Source: Mediterraneibacter agrestimuris (GTDB lineage: Bacteria; Bacillota; Clostridia; Lachnospirales; Lachnospiraceae). From it: 64,000 nt of DNA. Position numbers and translations under genes: made by a program. Positions within the stretch are counted from its first letter, which is position 1; the number at the start of each line of letters is the position of its first letter. Under the pieces are notes generated by a model, which had not been told where the DNA came from, searched no databases, and was given only the letters and a program-made list of their open reading frames with translations. The stretch is taken from NCBI RefSeq assembly GCF_943193195.1, contig NZ_CALPDG010000001.1:124001-188000 (forward strand), read 5' to 3'. Of this stretch, positions 51,273 to 60,408 are shown piece after piece.

Positions 51273-52034
51273 TTACAATTCCGCCTCATCGATCACAACA
51301 GTATCCAGATTGATCTCTCCTCCCATAGCGTCTACCTCTGCAAGAATCTGCTCTGCAGCCGCACAGCCGATACCGAACCGGGTTGCGCCCAGCTTGTACA
51401 TCTTAAGAAGTGTATCCAGATCTCTTACTCCGCCTGCGACCTTAAGCTGCGCTCTGTCACCAATGGTATCCATAATAACCTTTACATGATGCAATGTGGT
51501 CGGCTTTCCAACTGAGAAACCAGAACCTGTCTTCACGTAATCTGCGCCTGCCTTAATAGACAGCTCACATGCTCTTACAATTTCCTCATCCGTCAGAAGC
51601 ATTGCTTCAATAATTACTTTCAGCGGAACTCCAGGTGTTGCGTCACGAACAGCTTTAATATCATTGTATACAAGATCATCAAAGCCTTCCTTCAGCCAGC
51701 CAACATTAATCTGCATATCATTTGTTGCCGGATCCAGTTCCATAAACTGGTGCGCAAGGAATACCTTTGTCTCTGTTGTCTCCTGTCCTGTCGGAAATCC
51801 AAGGGACGTACCGAACTTTGTCACTTCTGCGTCCTCCAGCAGTTCTACAAGCTGCGGATAATAGCATGGCCAGCAGAAGCATGTGCCGCATCCATATTTT
51901 TTGCAGACCTCAACCATATGCTTTACATCACTTAATGTTGTATCCAGCTTCAATACGCTCGGGTCCATCATGTATGCAATGTCATCCTTGGTTAATATGG
52001 TCTTTCTTGGTCTTTCTGTTAAAATTCCTTTCAT
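51273..52034 (-). CDS. DeoC-like deoxyribose-phosphate aldolase family protein
   Basis: 253 residues from the ATG at 52034 (AAAGGTGA site). It has the class I aldolase TIM barrel of DeoC, with the Schiff-base Lys in GADYVKTGSGFS (about residue 168), a second conserved Lys in RAQLKVAGGVRD, and the CFCWPCYYP segment where DeoC carries a substrate-binding region. It is longer than E. coli-type DeoC in its N-terminus. It lies downstream of the sugar operon, separated by repeat A2, and could cleave the phosphorylated sugar made by that locus. A role in deoxynucleoside breakdown is the alternative, but no nucleoside phosphorylase is near. Confidence 0.85.
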   Translation of the reverse strand: MKGILTERPRKTILTKDDIAYMMDPSVLKLDTTLSDVKHMVEVCKKYGCGTCFCWPCYYPQLVELLEDAEVTKFGTSLGFPTGQETTETKVFLAHQFMELDPATNDMQINVGWLKEGFDDLVYNDIKAVRDATPGVPLKVIIEAMLLTDEEIVRACELSIKAGADYVKTGSGFSVGKPTTLHHVKVIMDTIGDRAQLKVAGGVRDLDTLLKMYKLGATRFGIGCAAAEQILAEVDAMGGEINLDTVVIDEAEL

Positions 52035-52067
52035 TTCTATCACCTTTCTTCTATTGTCAGTTTAATC

Positions 52068-52204
52068 GTAACAGTTCAGCCTTCGGCTTCCTGTTACAGG
52101 CATCAAGCCATGCAAAACCACTTCGTGGTGGCTTGATGCATCTCTACCTATACGTTATTTCACGGACTTTGCAGCCAGTGCAAAGTTCTGGGCTGAACTG
52201 TTAC
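52068..52204. repeat. Full-length GTAAC-type element, copy A2 (137 bp)
   Basis: Near-identical to 36087-36224, with the same terminal inverted repeats and internal stems. It lies between the FMN oxidoreductase and aldolase genes of the sugar locus. Confidence 0.9.
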
Positions 52205-52223
52205 GTTTGAGCAGCTTCCTTTA

Positions 52224-53468
52224 TCAGGTATGAAGCTCTGTCAGTTTACCATATTTCTTTCTGCACTCTACAAACCTCTCAGTATACGGCTTGTTATAAG
52301 CAACACAGCCTACTGGCTGCTGACGGATCATCAATTCCTCACAGTTCATACACTGTGTACAATATTTAATCTCATCTTCTCTGCCTTCCAGCAGTTTCTG
52401 CGGTGTCAGCGGATCTGCAAATGACTGTCTTCCAAGTCCGACCATATCCATCATTCCTTCTTCGATACAATGAGCGCCCATTGCGAACAGAGAAGATTTC
52501 TCAGGATCAACAGACATCAGCTTGTTCTTCTTTCCCCTGAACGGAGAGAAATGAGAACCAATTACAACAGTTTCCGGTTTCAGTGCTTTCTTCATCATAT
52601 CTGAAAAATAAATATGCAGGTAAGAAAGCTCAGGAGCATCCTTCAATGCTTCCATATAATTCATTGCACTATGTACATTTCCAAGAGATTCGATAAAGTA
52701 AGTAGCGCCGCGCTCTTCCAGTCCCTTAATCAAGTCAAGCGGTTCTGTCATATCCATCAGCGGAGATTCCGGTCCTGCTGAACCAAATCCGCCCGGATGT
52801 CCTTCCCACATGGACATCTTGGAACCGATAAGAAAGTTCTTATCATAATTAACTGCCTTCATGATTCTTTCCTGCAGATCAAACGCCCACTGCCTTCTCC
52901 GCTCCCAGGAACCGCCGTATTTCCAATCACGGTCATTGAACGGACGGATAATCTGAGAACCAAGATATCCATGGCAAAGCTTCATATCAATTCCATCTGC
53001 ACCGACCGCATATGCGATCTTAGTTGCCTCTGCAAACTGATCCATGATATGATCTACTTCTTCTTCAGAAAGGATATCGCCTCCGATGCCGTACATCGGT
53101 TTTACACAAACCTTCCGGGAGAATTCTGACTCACTGATCTCACCGGAATGTGTCAGTTGGAATACGATCAGTGTATCCGGGTTCACTTCTTTCAGTTTCT
53201 TAATAAAATTTGCCAGAGGTTTTTCATTCCGCGGCATAATCTCCAGTTGTGTCTTTCTCGCTCTGGATTCATTTGTAACGGTAATCGCCTCAAGATCTAC
53301 CAGTCCAAATCCGCCTTTGTAAAGATTTTCATATCTTTGATATGTAAGGTCTGTCGGATTTCCTTCTGCATCTGAATCTACACATTCCATCGGTTGTGCA
53401 AAAAATCTGTTTTTACATTCTCTTGTTCCTATTTTAACCGGACTTAATAACGTCTCTTTATAACCCAT
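52224..53468 (-). CDS. NADH:flavin oxidoreductase (old yellow enzyme family) with Fe-S motif
   Basis: 414 residues from the ATG at 53468 (AGGGAGAG site). The OYE/FMN TIM barrel shows LLSPVKIGTRECKNRFFAQP, QLTHSGEIS, GADGIDMKLCHGYLGSQIIR and NDRDWKYGGSWERRRQW. A C-terminal CTQCMNCEELMIRQQPVGC motif resembles the [4Fe-4S] site of 2,4-dienoyl-CoA reductase-type enzymes, but the FAD/NAD domain that normally follows is absent. It is the last gene in the ABC sugar operon. It probably reduces an unsaturated or enone intermediate. An outside electron donor would be needed to feed the cluster. Confidence 0.88.
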   Translation of the reverse strand: MGYKETLLSPVKIGTRECKNRFFAQPMECVDSDAEGNPTDLTYQRYENLYKGGFGLVDLEAITVTNESRARKTQLEIMPRNEKPLANFIKKLKEVNPDTLIVFQLTHSGEISESEFSRKVCVKPMYGIGGDILSEEEVDHIMDQFAEATKIAYAVGADGIDMKLCHGYLGSQIIRPFNDRDWKYGGSWERRRQWAFDLQERIMKAVNYDKNFLIGSKMSMWEGHPGGFGSAGPESPLMDMTEPLDLIKGLEERGATYFIESLGNVHSAMNYMEALKDAPELSYLHIYFSDMMKKALKPETVVIGSHFSPFRGKKNKLMSVDPEKSSLFAMGAHCIEEGMMDMVGLGRQSFADPLTPQKLLEGREDEIKYCTQCMNCEELMIRQQPVGCVAYNKPYTERFVECRKKYGKLTELHT

Positions 53469-53490
53469 TTTTCTCTCCCTTTCTGCTGTT

Positions 53491-54990
53491 TTATGCAACG
53501 GATTCTCCGCTCGCCAGTTTCATAATATTTTCTTCTGAAAAATCACCCGTCATCAGTTCTCCTGTAATTGTTCCCTCATGCATCACCAGTACACGGTCTG
53601 ATACTCCCATCAATTCCGGCATCTCTGATGAGATCATGATGATGCTGACTCCCTCTTGAACCAGTTTATCCATCAGCAGATAAATCTCGTATTTTGCTCC
53701 CACGTCAATTCCTCTTGTAGGCTCGTCTAAGAACAAAATCTTACATTCTGATGCCAGCCATTTTGCCAATACAACCTTCTGCTGGTTACCGCCGGAAAGA
53801 TACTTGCACAATTTATCCATATCTGGAGATACAACCTTTAGCTCCCCAAAATATTTCTCCGCCAAAGCCTGCTCTTTTTTGCTCTGCATGAATCCAGAAA
53901 CAGATACCTTATCCAATGCTGCCGCCAGAATATTATCCTGAATTCCCTGATTCAAAAACAGTCCCTGTGACTTACGGTCTTCTGTTGCAAATCCCAGTCC
54001 GTATTTCAATGCTTTATTCGGATGATTGATATGCGCTTCTTCTCCGTTGACTTTTATTGTTCCGGCACTGTGTTTATCTGCCCCGAAAATCGCCCGGAGC
54101 ACCTCTGTGCGTCCAGCCCCGACCAATCCGCCGAGTCCCAGGATCTCTCCCTTTTTCAGCTCAAATGATACATTTTTAAACCGTTCTCCGGTCAGACCCT
54201 CTACCTCCAGCACTGTTTCGCTGCTACGGCTTCGGTGACGGGGAGGAAATGTATCTTTCAAATCCCGCCCGATCATCTTACTGATCAGCCAGTCTTTATC
54301 AATGTCTGCAATATCGGTGTCTGTAATATATTTACCATCCCTAAGCACCGTAACTCTGTCGCAAAGCGCAAACAGCTCTTCCAGACGATGTGAAATGTAA
54401 ATGACAGTAATACCGTCTTCCTTCAGCTTTCTGACAATCTCAAATAAAGTCTCAATCTCGCTGTTTGTCAGACTGTCTGACGGCTCGTCCATAATAATAA
54501 TTTTAGAATGATAAGATAATGCTTTGGCAATATCTATCATCTGCTGCTGTGCAACGCTTAAGCTCTTCACCGGTACTTTGTAACTTGGAATACTTCCCCT
54601 GCTCACATAATCCAGATATTCCTTCGCAAACTCATTTTCTTTCTTTGTATTTATGATCTGTAATGTATTTTTTTCCTGTCCCAGCATGACATTTTTAATG
54701 GCGTTCAACTCTGGAACCAGACTTAGCTCCTGATAAATGATCGCCACACCTTTATCGATCGCGTCCCGCGGATTCTTGATAGAAACTTCTTCCCCATTAA
54801 TTCTGACGGTACCTGCATCCGCTTTATATACCCCGGAAAGGACCTTCATAAGTGTTGATTTTCCTGCGCCGTTTTCACCGATCAGCGCATGAATCTCACC
54901 TTTTTTCACGCGGAGATTTACATTGTCAAGTGCTGTAACTTTTGAAAATGTTTTTGTGACTCCCAACATTTCCAATGCATATTCGCTCAT
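53491..54990 (-). CDS. Sugar ABC transporter, duplicated ATP-binding protein (RbsA/MglA type)
   Basis: 499 residues with two ATPase halves. First half: Walker A GENGAGKST, signature LSVAQQQ, Walker B IIMDEPSDSL. Second half: GLVGAGRTE, signature LSGGNQQKVVLAKWLA, Walker B LFLDEPTRGID. This is the CUT2 family pattern for monosaccharide importers. It partners with the permease at 55015 and the binding protein at 58163. It is encoded 22 bp upstream of the oxidoreductase gene. Confidence 0.95.
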   Translation of the reverse strand: MSEYALEMLGVTKTFSKVTALDNVNLRVKKGEIHALIGENGAGKSTLMKVLSGVYKADAGTVRINGEEVSIKNPRDAIDKGVAIIYQELSLVPELNAIKNVMLGQEKNTLQIINTKKENEFAKEYLDYVSRGSIPSYKVPVKSLSVAQQQMIDIAKALSYHSKIIIMDEPSDSLTNSEIETLFEIVRKLKEDGITVIYISHRLEELFALCDRVTVLRDGKYITDTDIADIDKDWLISKMIGRDLKDTFPPRHRSRSSETVLEVEGLTGERFKNVSFELKKGEILGLGGLVGAGRTEVLRAIFGADKHSAGTIKVNGEEAHINHPNKALKYGLGFATEDRKSQGLFLNQGIQDNILAAALDKVSVSGFMQSKKEQALAEKYFGELKVVSPDMDKLCKYLSGGNQQKVVLAKWLASECKILFLDEPTRGIDVGAKYEIYLLMDKLVQEGVSIIMISSEMPELMGVSDRVLVMHEGTITGELMTGDFSEENIMKLASGESVA

Positions 54991-55014
54991 TCTTTCACCT
55001 TCCCCACATGAATG

Positions 55015-55989
55015 TTATTTTTCTTTTCTCTGGAAAATAACAGCCACAAGGATAATCAATCCTTTGATCAGACTCTGAAGATTCGGATCAGCGCCGATCA
55101 GGTTGAGGATGTTATTTACCATTGCCATAATGATTACACCTGCCAGTGTTCCGGCAAGTGTTCCGACTCCGCCGCTCATTGCAGTTCCGCCGATAACGGC
55201 TGCTGCAAGTGCATCCATGTCATACCCTGTACTTCCGTTCGGCTCTCCGACCCGTACACGTGCCATAAGCATTACTCCGGCAAGCGCAGCAGTAAATCCG
55301 CACAACACATATGCCATGATTTTATTAAAGTTTACTTTAATACCTGTCAGCCTTGCCGCTTCTGCATTACTTCCGATTGCATAAATGTGTCTGCCGTATA
55401 CAGTCTTATGCAATACGATCAGGAACACGATCATCGCAGCCGCATAAAGTATAACCGCACACGGTATGCCAAGCACATAGCCGGAACCAAAATTCTGCCA
55501 GAACTCAGTAACCTTTCCGCCCGGAGCGCCCTTGGTATATACCATGACAACACCTTTGATGATCATATTCATTGCAAGAGTGACAATAAACGCTTCCAGT
55601 TTTCTTGTAACTACTATGATACCGTTGATCAGTCCGATCAGACATCCAAGAATCAATACCAGGACTACCTGACCCGCCATAATTCCGGTCTGTCCCGCCG
55701 CTGCTCCCTTCTCCATCATATCCGCCAAAAGACAGGCCGTCAGAGCCATGATACTGGTTACAGAAAGGTCGATTCCTCCTACCAGAAGAACGACAGTCAT
55801 TCCAATACTGACTACACCTACGATAGATGCCTGTCTCAAAATATTCATAATATTAGAATAGGTCGGAAATATGTCTGGAGAAGCGATGGTGGAAATAATA
55901 AATGTCAGGACAAGCACACCATAAGGTACGCTTACCGGGTTATTTTTTATTCTTTGTAAAACACTGATTTTCTCTGCTTCCTTACTCAT
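55015..55989 (-). CDS. Sugar ABC transporter permease (RbsC type)
   Basis: 324 residues with about ten membrane spans. Family signatures are ATVALLVGGIDLSVTSIMAL-like IDLSVTSIMALTACLL, YAIGSNAEAARLTGIKV (coupling loop contacting the ATPase) and AAVIGGTAMSGGVGTLAGTL. It forms the channel of a CUT2 importer. GGAGAG precedes the ATG. The permease sits between the ATPase and the dehydrogenase genes. Confidence 0.95.
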   Translation of the reverse strand: MSKEAEKISVLQRIKNNPVSVPYGVLVLTFIISTIASPDIFPTYSNIMNILRQASIVGVVSIGMTVVLLVGGIDLSVTSIMALTACLLADMMEKGAAAGQTGIMAGQVVLVLILGCLIGLINGIIVVTRKLEAFIVTLAMNMIIKGVVMVYTKGAPGGKVTEFWQNFGSGYVLGIPCAVILYAAAMIVFLIVLHKTVYGRHIYAIGSNAEAARLTGIKVNFNKIMAYVLCGFTAALAGVMLMARVRVGEPNGSTGYDMDALAAAVIGGTAMSGGVGTLAGTLAGVIIMAMVNNILNLIGADPNLQSLIKGLIILVAVIFQRKEK

Positions 55990-56028
55990 CGCTTTCTCTC
56001 CAATCCGTTGCTGCTTAATGTAATGATG

Positions 56029-57096
56029 TTATTTATATAATATCGTGCGTTCTGTTGCTTCCGGACTTACCAATACTTTGATTAATTTTGAATTCTTTTT
56101 AATTTCATGAAGTGTCTCTTCCAACTCTTCCAGAGGAACAATCATAGAAATCAATGGGGTCGGATCTACACGGTCATACTGCATCAAAGTCAGTGCGTCT
56201 GCCCAGTCGTATCCAATCCCTGCACAGCTTCCGCTGATCTTCTTCTCACTCGTTACAAATTCGATCGGCGGAAGTGATGCAAAATCATCGTCTGCACACA
56301 TACCAAAAGCTTCTAGTTTACCGCCCTTGCGAAGCATCTTAAACGCCTGCTCATAAGTACTGTGATGTCCGACTGCTTCTAATACATAATCAGCGCCGAT
56401 TCCGTTCGTCAGCTTCATAACCTCCTCAACCGGATCACACTTAGATGCATTGATAACATAATCAGCTACAACCTCTTTTGCCATTGCCAGTCTCTCTTCG
56501 TTTGTATCTACCATAATGATCGGCGCCGCGCCGCGGGCTTTTGCCAGTTGTGCGTGCATCACACCCAGACCTGCTCCGATGATGACTACACTGCGTCCAA
56601 TCTCACAGTTCATTTTATGTGAGGCATTTAAACAGGCTGTCAGAGGTTCCACAAAAGCTGCTTTGATATCGGATACTTCATCTGGAACTTTGTAAATATT
56701 CTTCCATGGAACTTTTACATACTCTGCAAATCCGCCGTCTGTATGAATTCCGATCTGTTTAAAGTCAGAACACAGTAATGACTCGCCGATCCGGCACTGG
56801 TAACAGGTACCGCAGGGAATCACGATATCATAAGTAACTCTGTCTCCCACTTCAAGCCCCTTTGCATTTGCACCGACTTCTGCAATTGTTCCGCATACTT
56901 CGTGTCCTGTTGTCAAAGGAATACACTCTACTTCATCGGCATATTTTCCTGTATAGGATCCCCAGTCTGAACCACAAATACCACAATATTTTACTTTTAC
57001 AAGCACCTCATCATCATTGATCTCAGGAATCGGTACCTCTTTCAGTTCAAACCGCCCTACTTCAACCAATACCTGGGCTCTCATTGTTCCTTCCAT
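56029..57096 (-). CDS. Zinc-dependent alcohol/polyol dehydrogenase (MDR family)
   Basis: 355 residues. The catalytic zinc site is CGICGSD and GHEVCG, the structural zinc site has four cysteines (PCGTCYQCRIGESLLC), and a Rossmann motif VVIIGAGLGVMHAQ is near residue 170. It resembles sorbitol, threonine and L-gulonate-type dehydrogenases and would oxidise a secondary alcohol with NAD(P)+. GGAGG precedes the ATG at 57096. Its place between transport and isomerase genes suggests it oxidises the imported polyol or sugar. Confidence 0.93.
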   Translation of the reverse strand: MEGTMRAQVLVEVGRFELKEVPIPEINDDEVLVKVKYCGICGSDWGSYTGKYADEVECIPLTTGHEVCGTIAEVGANAKGLEVGDRVTYDIVIPCGTCYQCRIGESLLCSDFKQIGIHTDGGFAEYVKVPWKNIYKVPDEVSDIKAAFVEPLTACLNASHKMNCEIGRSVVIIGAGLGVMHAQLAKARGAAPIIMVDTNEERLAMAKEVVADYVINASKCDPVEEVMKLTNGIGADYVLEAVGHHSTYEQAFKMLRKGGKLEAFGMCADDDFASLPPIEFVTSEKKISGSCAGIGYDWADALTLMQYDRVDPTPLISMIVPLEELEETLHEIKKNSKLIKVLVSPEATERTILYK

Positions 57097-57112
57097 AGTT
57101 GTTTACCTCCAT

Positions 57113-58093
57113 TTATTTTGTAAATAATTTATCATGTCTCTCTTCATATGGCGCATTGATCATCAGCGGTCTCAGGAAATCAATCGTTTTCTTTGTACCA
57201 TCGTCAACACTCATGATCACGTCCTCATGTTCAAAGTTAAATACACCCTCATAGCCATTGAGATACAGTTCGCTGATCAGCGCTTTCCAGTTCACATCTC
57301 CCCATCCCGGGATTCTGAATCTGAAGGATCTGTCCCTTCTCGCCCAACCGTCCTGCATATACATATTCAGACCGCCGCTTGCAAGATGATGCTTCAATAT
57401 CTCACAATCCTTAGCATGTACAGTTACGATCCGGTCTGCCAGTTCATATACAAACTGGTTTACATCAATTCCTGAGAATAATACGTTTGCCGGATCCAGA
57501 TTGATCCCAAAGCTCTCATGATTATCTGTTACTTCCAAAAGGCGCTTCGTAGATTTGATGTCGTATACAATATTGTTCGGATGCGGCTCAAAAGCAACCT
57601 TAACACCATATTCTTTATATTTATCAAATACATAGCCCCATTTCTCGGCAAATTGTTCTTCCTCGTATTTCCATCCGTTTGGCTCCGGCCAGTCATTGAT
57701 ATGTCCGTAGTTTTCCATTCCGGAAAATGCGACAACACATTTTACTCCAAGTTCTGCCGCAAGCTGTGCCGAACGGATCATACTCTCCTGACCGAATTTG
57801 ATTTTTTCTTCTTTACTGCCCGGACAAATGGAGTCCATTCCTGCACTGTATGGTCCCATGATCAATGGGGAATCTGCATGGTTGCTAAGTGCAGAAATGA
57901 ACAACCCGTGATCTTCAATTTTCTTTTTAAATTCTTTTGCATTGCTGCCCTTTAACAATTCTGCCGCATCTACCTGTCCATTGTCTGTATATGCCGGAAG
58001 CTCCACCGCGTCGTAGCCATTTCTTGCGGCAATCTCACAGACCTTGTCCACCGGTAAATTTGAATAGTTCACTACACAAAACCCTAATTTCAC
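57113..58093 (-). CDS. Sugar phosphate isomerase/epimerase-type TIM barrel protein
   Basis: 326 residues from a GTG start (GGAGG about 8 nt upstream). Xylose isomerase-like TIM barrel (AP endonuclease 2 superfamily). Metal-ligand candidates are in VKVAFEPHPNNIVYD (Glu, His), FGINLDPANVLF (Asp), ADRIVTVHAKDCE (His, Asp) and FNFEHEDVIM (Glu). Such enzymes epimerise or isomerise keto-sugars, inosose or tagatose-type compounds, or dehydrate sugar acids. It is the second gene of the operon. Confidence 0.9.
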   Translation of the reverse strand: MKLGFCVVNYSNLPVDKVCEIAARNGYDAVELPAYTDNGQVDAAELLKGSNAKEFKKKIEDHGLFISALSNHADSPLIMGPYSAGMDSICPGSKEEKIKFGQESMIRSAQLAAELGVKCVVAFSGMENYGHINDWPEPNGWKYEEEQFAEKWGYVFDKYKEYGVKVAFEPHPNNIVYDIKSTKRLLEVTDNHESFGINLDPANVLFSGIDVNQFVYELADRIVTVHAKDCEILKHHLASGGLNMYMQDGWARRDRSFRFRIPGWGDVNWKALISELYLNGYEGVFNFEHEDVIMSVDDGTKKTIDFLRPLMINAPYEERHDKLFTK

Positions 58094-58162
58094 TTTTTAT
58101 TCCTCCATGCCTTTCTACTTTGTTACCACTTTTTATAACTCGTATTTTGTTTTAGTCTGTCA

Positions 58163-59194
58163 TTAATATGTCCAGTCAAAATCATCTCCGTCTTCAATTA
58201 CATATTCACCAATGTTCTCTGCTGTAACAGTAATCGGCTCCTTGATGACAATCTTTTCTTCCGGATTTTTGCCTTCCAGCGTATCAATCGCCAGATGAAG
58301 CGCCTCTACAGATGCCGCACACGGGAACTGTGTAAATCCATAGAATACACCGTCTTTTACATTCTTTGCGACTCCGTTGATTCCATCTGCGTTTACAACA
58401 ATGATTCCTTCATCGTCTCTTCCTGCCTCTACAATTGTATCCCATGCTGCCAATGTTACGACTCCGTCCTGTGAAATCACTGCGTCAATCTCACCTTCAC
58501 CATATTTGCTCAGAAAATCTTCCATAACTGACTTGCCTTTTGATGCTTCAAAATCTGTATACTGTCTGTCAATAATCTTGATGTCTGGATACTGGGAGAA
58601 TACTTTTTCCTGCCCTGCTTTCTGTCCGTTATCTGTACCAGAACCTGCAATAGAATCAAGTGCGATAACGTTGCCTTTAGCTTCGCCGTTTTTCTCTGTG
58701 ATCGCATCTACAACCATCTGTGCACAAGCCGCTCCGTTGTTCTCATCTGTCCAGCCTACGAAATGTGTATAGTCCTCAGTTGTAGCTGTTCTGTCAAACA
58801 GGATAACCGGAATCCCTGAAGCATAAGCTGCTTCGATCCCCGGGTTAACTGCATCCTCTACTGCCGGTGTGATCAGAATTGCATCCAGATCCTTTTGCAG
58901 CATTGCTTCAATGTTGCTGTTCTGAGTATTTGCGTCATCATGTGCATCTGTCTCAACAATTTCAACTCCCAGCTTCTCTGCCTCTTCCATCAGCATATCA
59001 CGCATTTTAACACGCCAACTGTTAGATACAGATGCATTTGCAAAACCAATCACATACTTTCCATCGTCTTTTTTCTCTTCCGTGGTTTCTGTTTTTTCTT
59101 CTTCCGCCGGTTTTTCTCCGCTGCTGCATCCTGTCAATACCAGTGTTCCTGCCATAACTCCTGCCAATATCATTGAAATAATTTTCTTTTTCAT
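58163..59194 (-). CDS. Sugar ABC transporter substrate-binding lipoprotein (RbsB type)
   Basis: 343 residues. The signal peptide ends at the lipobox LVLTGC (Cys23), followed by an acidic linker and a periplasmic-binding type I fold: YVIGFANASVSNSWRVKM, QKDLDAILITPAVEDAV, PVILFDRTATTEDYTHFVGW. It captures the sugar outside and is anchored by lipid. First gene of the leftward operon, where high expression is typical. The specificity (sugar, polyol or other) is not deducible. Confidence 0.94.
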   Translation of the reverse strand: MKKKIISMILAGVMAGTLVLTGCSSGEKPAEEEKTETTEEKKDDGKYVIGFANASVSNSWRVKMRDMLMEEAEKLGVEIVETDAHDDANTQNSNIEAMLQKDLDAILITPAVEDAVNPGIEAAYASGIPVILFDRTATTEDYTHFVGWTDENNGAACAQMVVDAITEKNGEAKGNVIALDSIAGSGTDNGQKAGQEKVFSQYPDIKIIDRQYTDFEASKGKSVMEDFLSKYGEGEIDAVISQDGVVTLAAWDTIVEAGRDDEGIIVVNADGINGVAKNVKDGVFYGFTQFPCAASVEALHLAIDTLEGKNPEEKIVIKEPITVTAENIGEYVIEDGDDFDWTY

Positions 59195-59583
59195 ATTCTT
59201 TTCTTCCTCTCTTTGTTATTTTTACCTTTCATTGCGAGCTCGTCTAACTGATTTCACTATATCACATTTGCTTTCGTTTGTCATTTTATTTTTTTGTTTT
59301 ATTTTGTTTTGAATTAAATTTTTTTCGTTTTTTTGCGTTTTTAGCTTTCTTTTTTGTATAAAATATACATATATCATTTCTGGAATATCCAGTTTTCACA
59401 GTAAAATTTGTGTATTTTTTACACCCTTTAACATGCATTTTCGTTTTCTTTCGTTTTGTATCATTTTATTTATTTTTTCTTCTTTTTGTTTGCTATCCGT
59501 ATTTCTTTATGATATTATGATAGTAACTAGATTAGTTTTACCGGATATTTATTTACATATCATTTATTATAGAGGTGGAAATT
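59195..59583. promoter_or_regulatory. Divergent promoter region with repeated DeoR-type operators
   Basis: The leftward promoter is ATGACA (59279-59284), 17-bp spacer, TATAGT (59256-59261), minus strand. The rightward promoter is TTGCTA (59490-59495), 17 bp, TATTAT (59513-59518). CTTTCGTTT occurs at 59271-59279, inside the leftward promoter, and at 59448-59456, each followed by CATTTTATT. Further TTTCGTTTT boxes lie near 59327 and 59440. This fits DeoR-family (AgaR/IolR-like) operators. Confidence 0.75.
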
Positions 59584-60378
59584 TTGTTTAAAGTTGAACG
59601 CCACAGGCGAATCAAAGAGATTTTAAAGGACTGCCGCCAAATTGAGGTTTCATCGCTCAGTAATCTTCTGGAGGTTACAGATGCAACGATCCGCAAAGAT
59701 CTGGAAGAATTAGAACGGGAAGGATTTCTTACCCGTTTCCACGGCGGGGCAACCCTCAATTCCAAAGAAACGGATACTCCCGTCGGTACCTCCTTCGTTA
59801 ATCAGATTACAGAGTATGATAAAAATAAAGAGGACATTGGACGGACTGCAGCACAGTTGATCAATGAACGGGAATGGATTTTTCTCGGACCGGGAACAAC
59901 CAGCTATTATATTGCATGTGCCCTGCGGGACCGTATTAACATCAATGTTTTAACTAACAATTTTTTAGTAGCTCAGGCACTATATAACTCTCCCGGGATC
60001 CGTGTGATATTTTGGGGCGGACAAGTGGAATACCCCGGCTTCTATACGATTCCTGACAACCTGGAAAAGGAATTTGAAAACATGTATCTTGATAAGGCTT
60101 TCTTTTCCATTGATGGTGTTGATATGAACGCAGGATATACCTTATCTGACCGCCCGGTATATGATTTAATTTCCATGATCAAAACTCGTTCCCGTGAAAC
60201 AATCATGGTTTTTGATTATACCAAATATAATCAGCGGGCATTCATGAAGATCGGAAGTCTCGATTTTGCGGCTACAATCGTTACAACCCCCGCTATTCCA
60301 GACGATTATAAACAATATTTTTTAAAACATAAAATACAAATATATACAACATATGATCTGAAACCAATTAACTTTTAA
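59584..60378 (+). CDS. DeoR-family transcriptional repressor (TTG start)
   Basis: About 264 residues. The N-terminal HTH (ERHRRIKEILKDCRQIEVSS, VTDATIRKDLEELEREGFLT, then RFHGGA) is diagnostic for DeoR. The C-terminal sensor domain binds a sugar phosphate (FLGPGTTSYYIA, LTNNFLVAQALY, FSIDGVDMNAGYTL, MVFDYTKYNQRAFMKIG). The best start is the TTG at 59584, 6 nt after GAGGTGG; an upstream GTG at 59575 falls in that site. It probably represses both divergent units until a phosphorylated product of the FGGY kinase accumulates. Confidence 0.92.
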   Translation: MFKVERHRRIKEILKDCRQIEVSSLSNLLEVTDATIRKDLEELEREGFLTRFHGGATLNSKETDTPVGTSFVNQITEYDKNKEDIGRTAAQLINEREWIFLGPGTTSYYIACALRDRININVLTNNFLVAQALYNSPGIRVIFWGGQVEYPGFYTIPDNLEKEFENMYLDKAFFSIDGVDMNAGYTLSDRPVYDLISMIKTRSRETIMVFDYTKYNQRAFMKIGSLDFAATIVTTPAIPDDYKQYFLKHKIQIYTTYDLKPINF

Positions 60379-60408
60379 TTTTTATTTTGAAGAATTGAAG
60401 AGTTTATT

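Noticed and set aside
55012-55959. 315-codon open frame opposite the sugar permease
   Set aside because: Low-complexity, His/Tyr/Ser-rich sequence exactly antisense to a clear RbsC-type gene.
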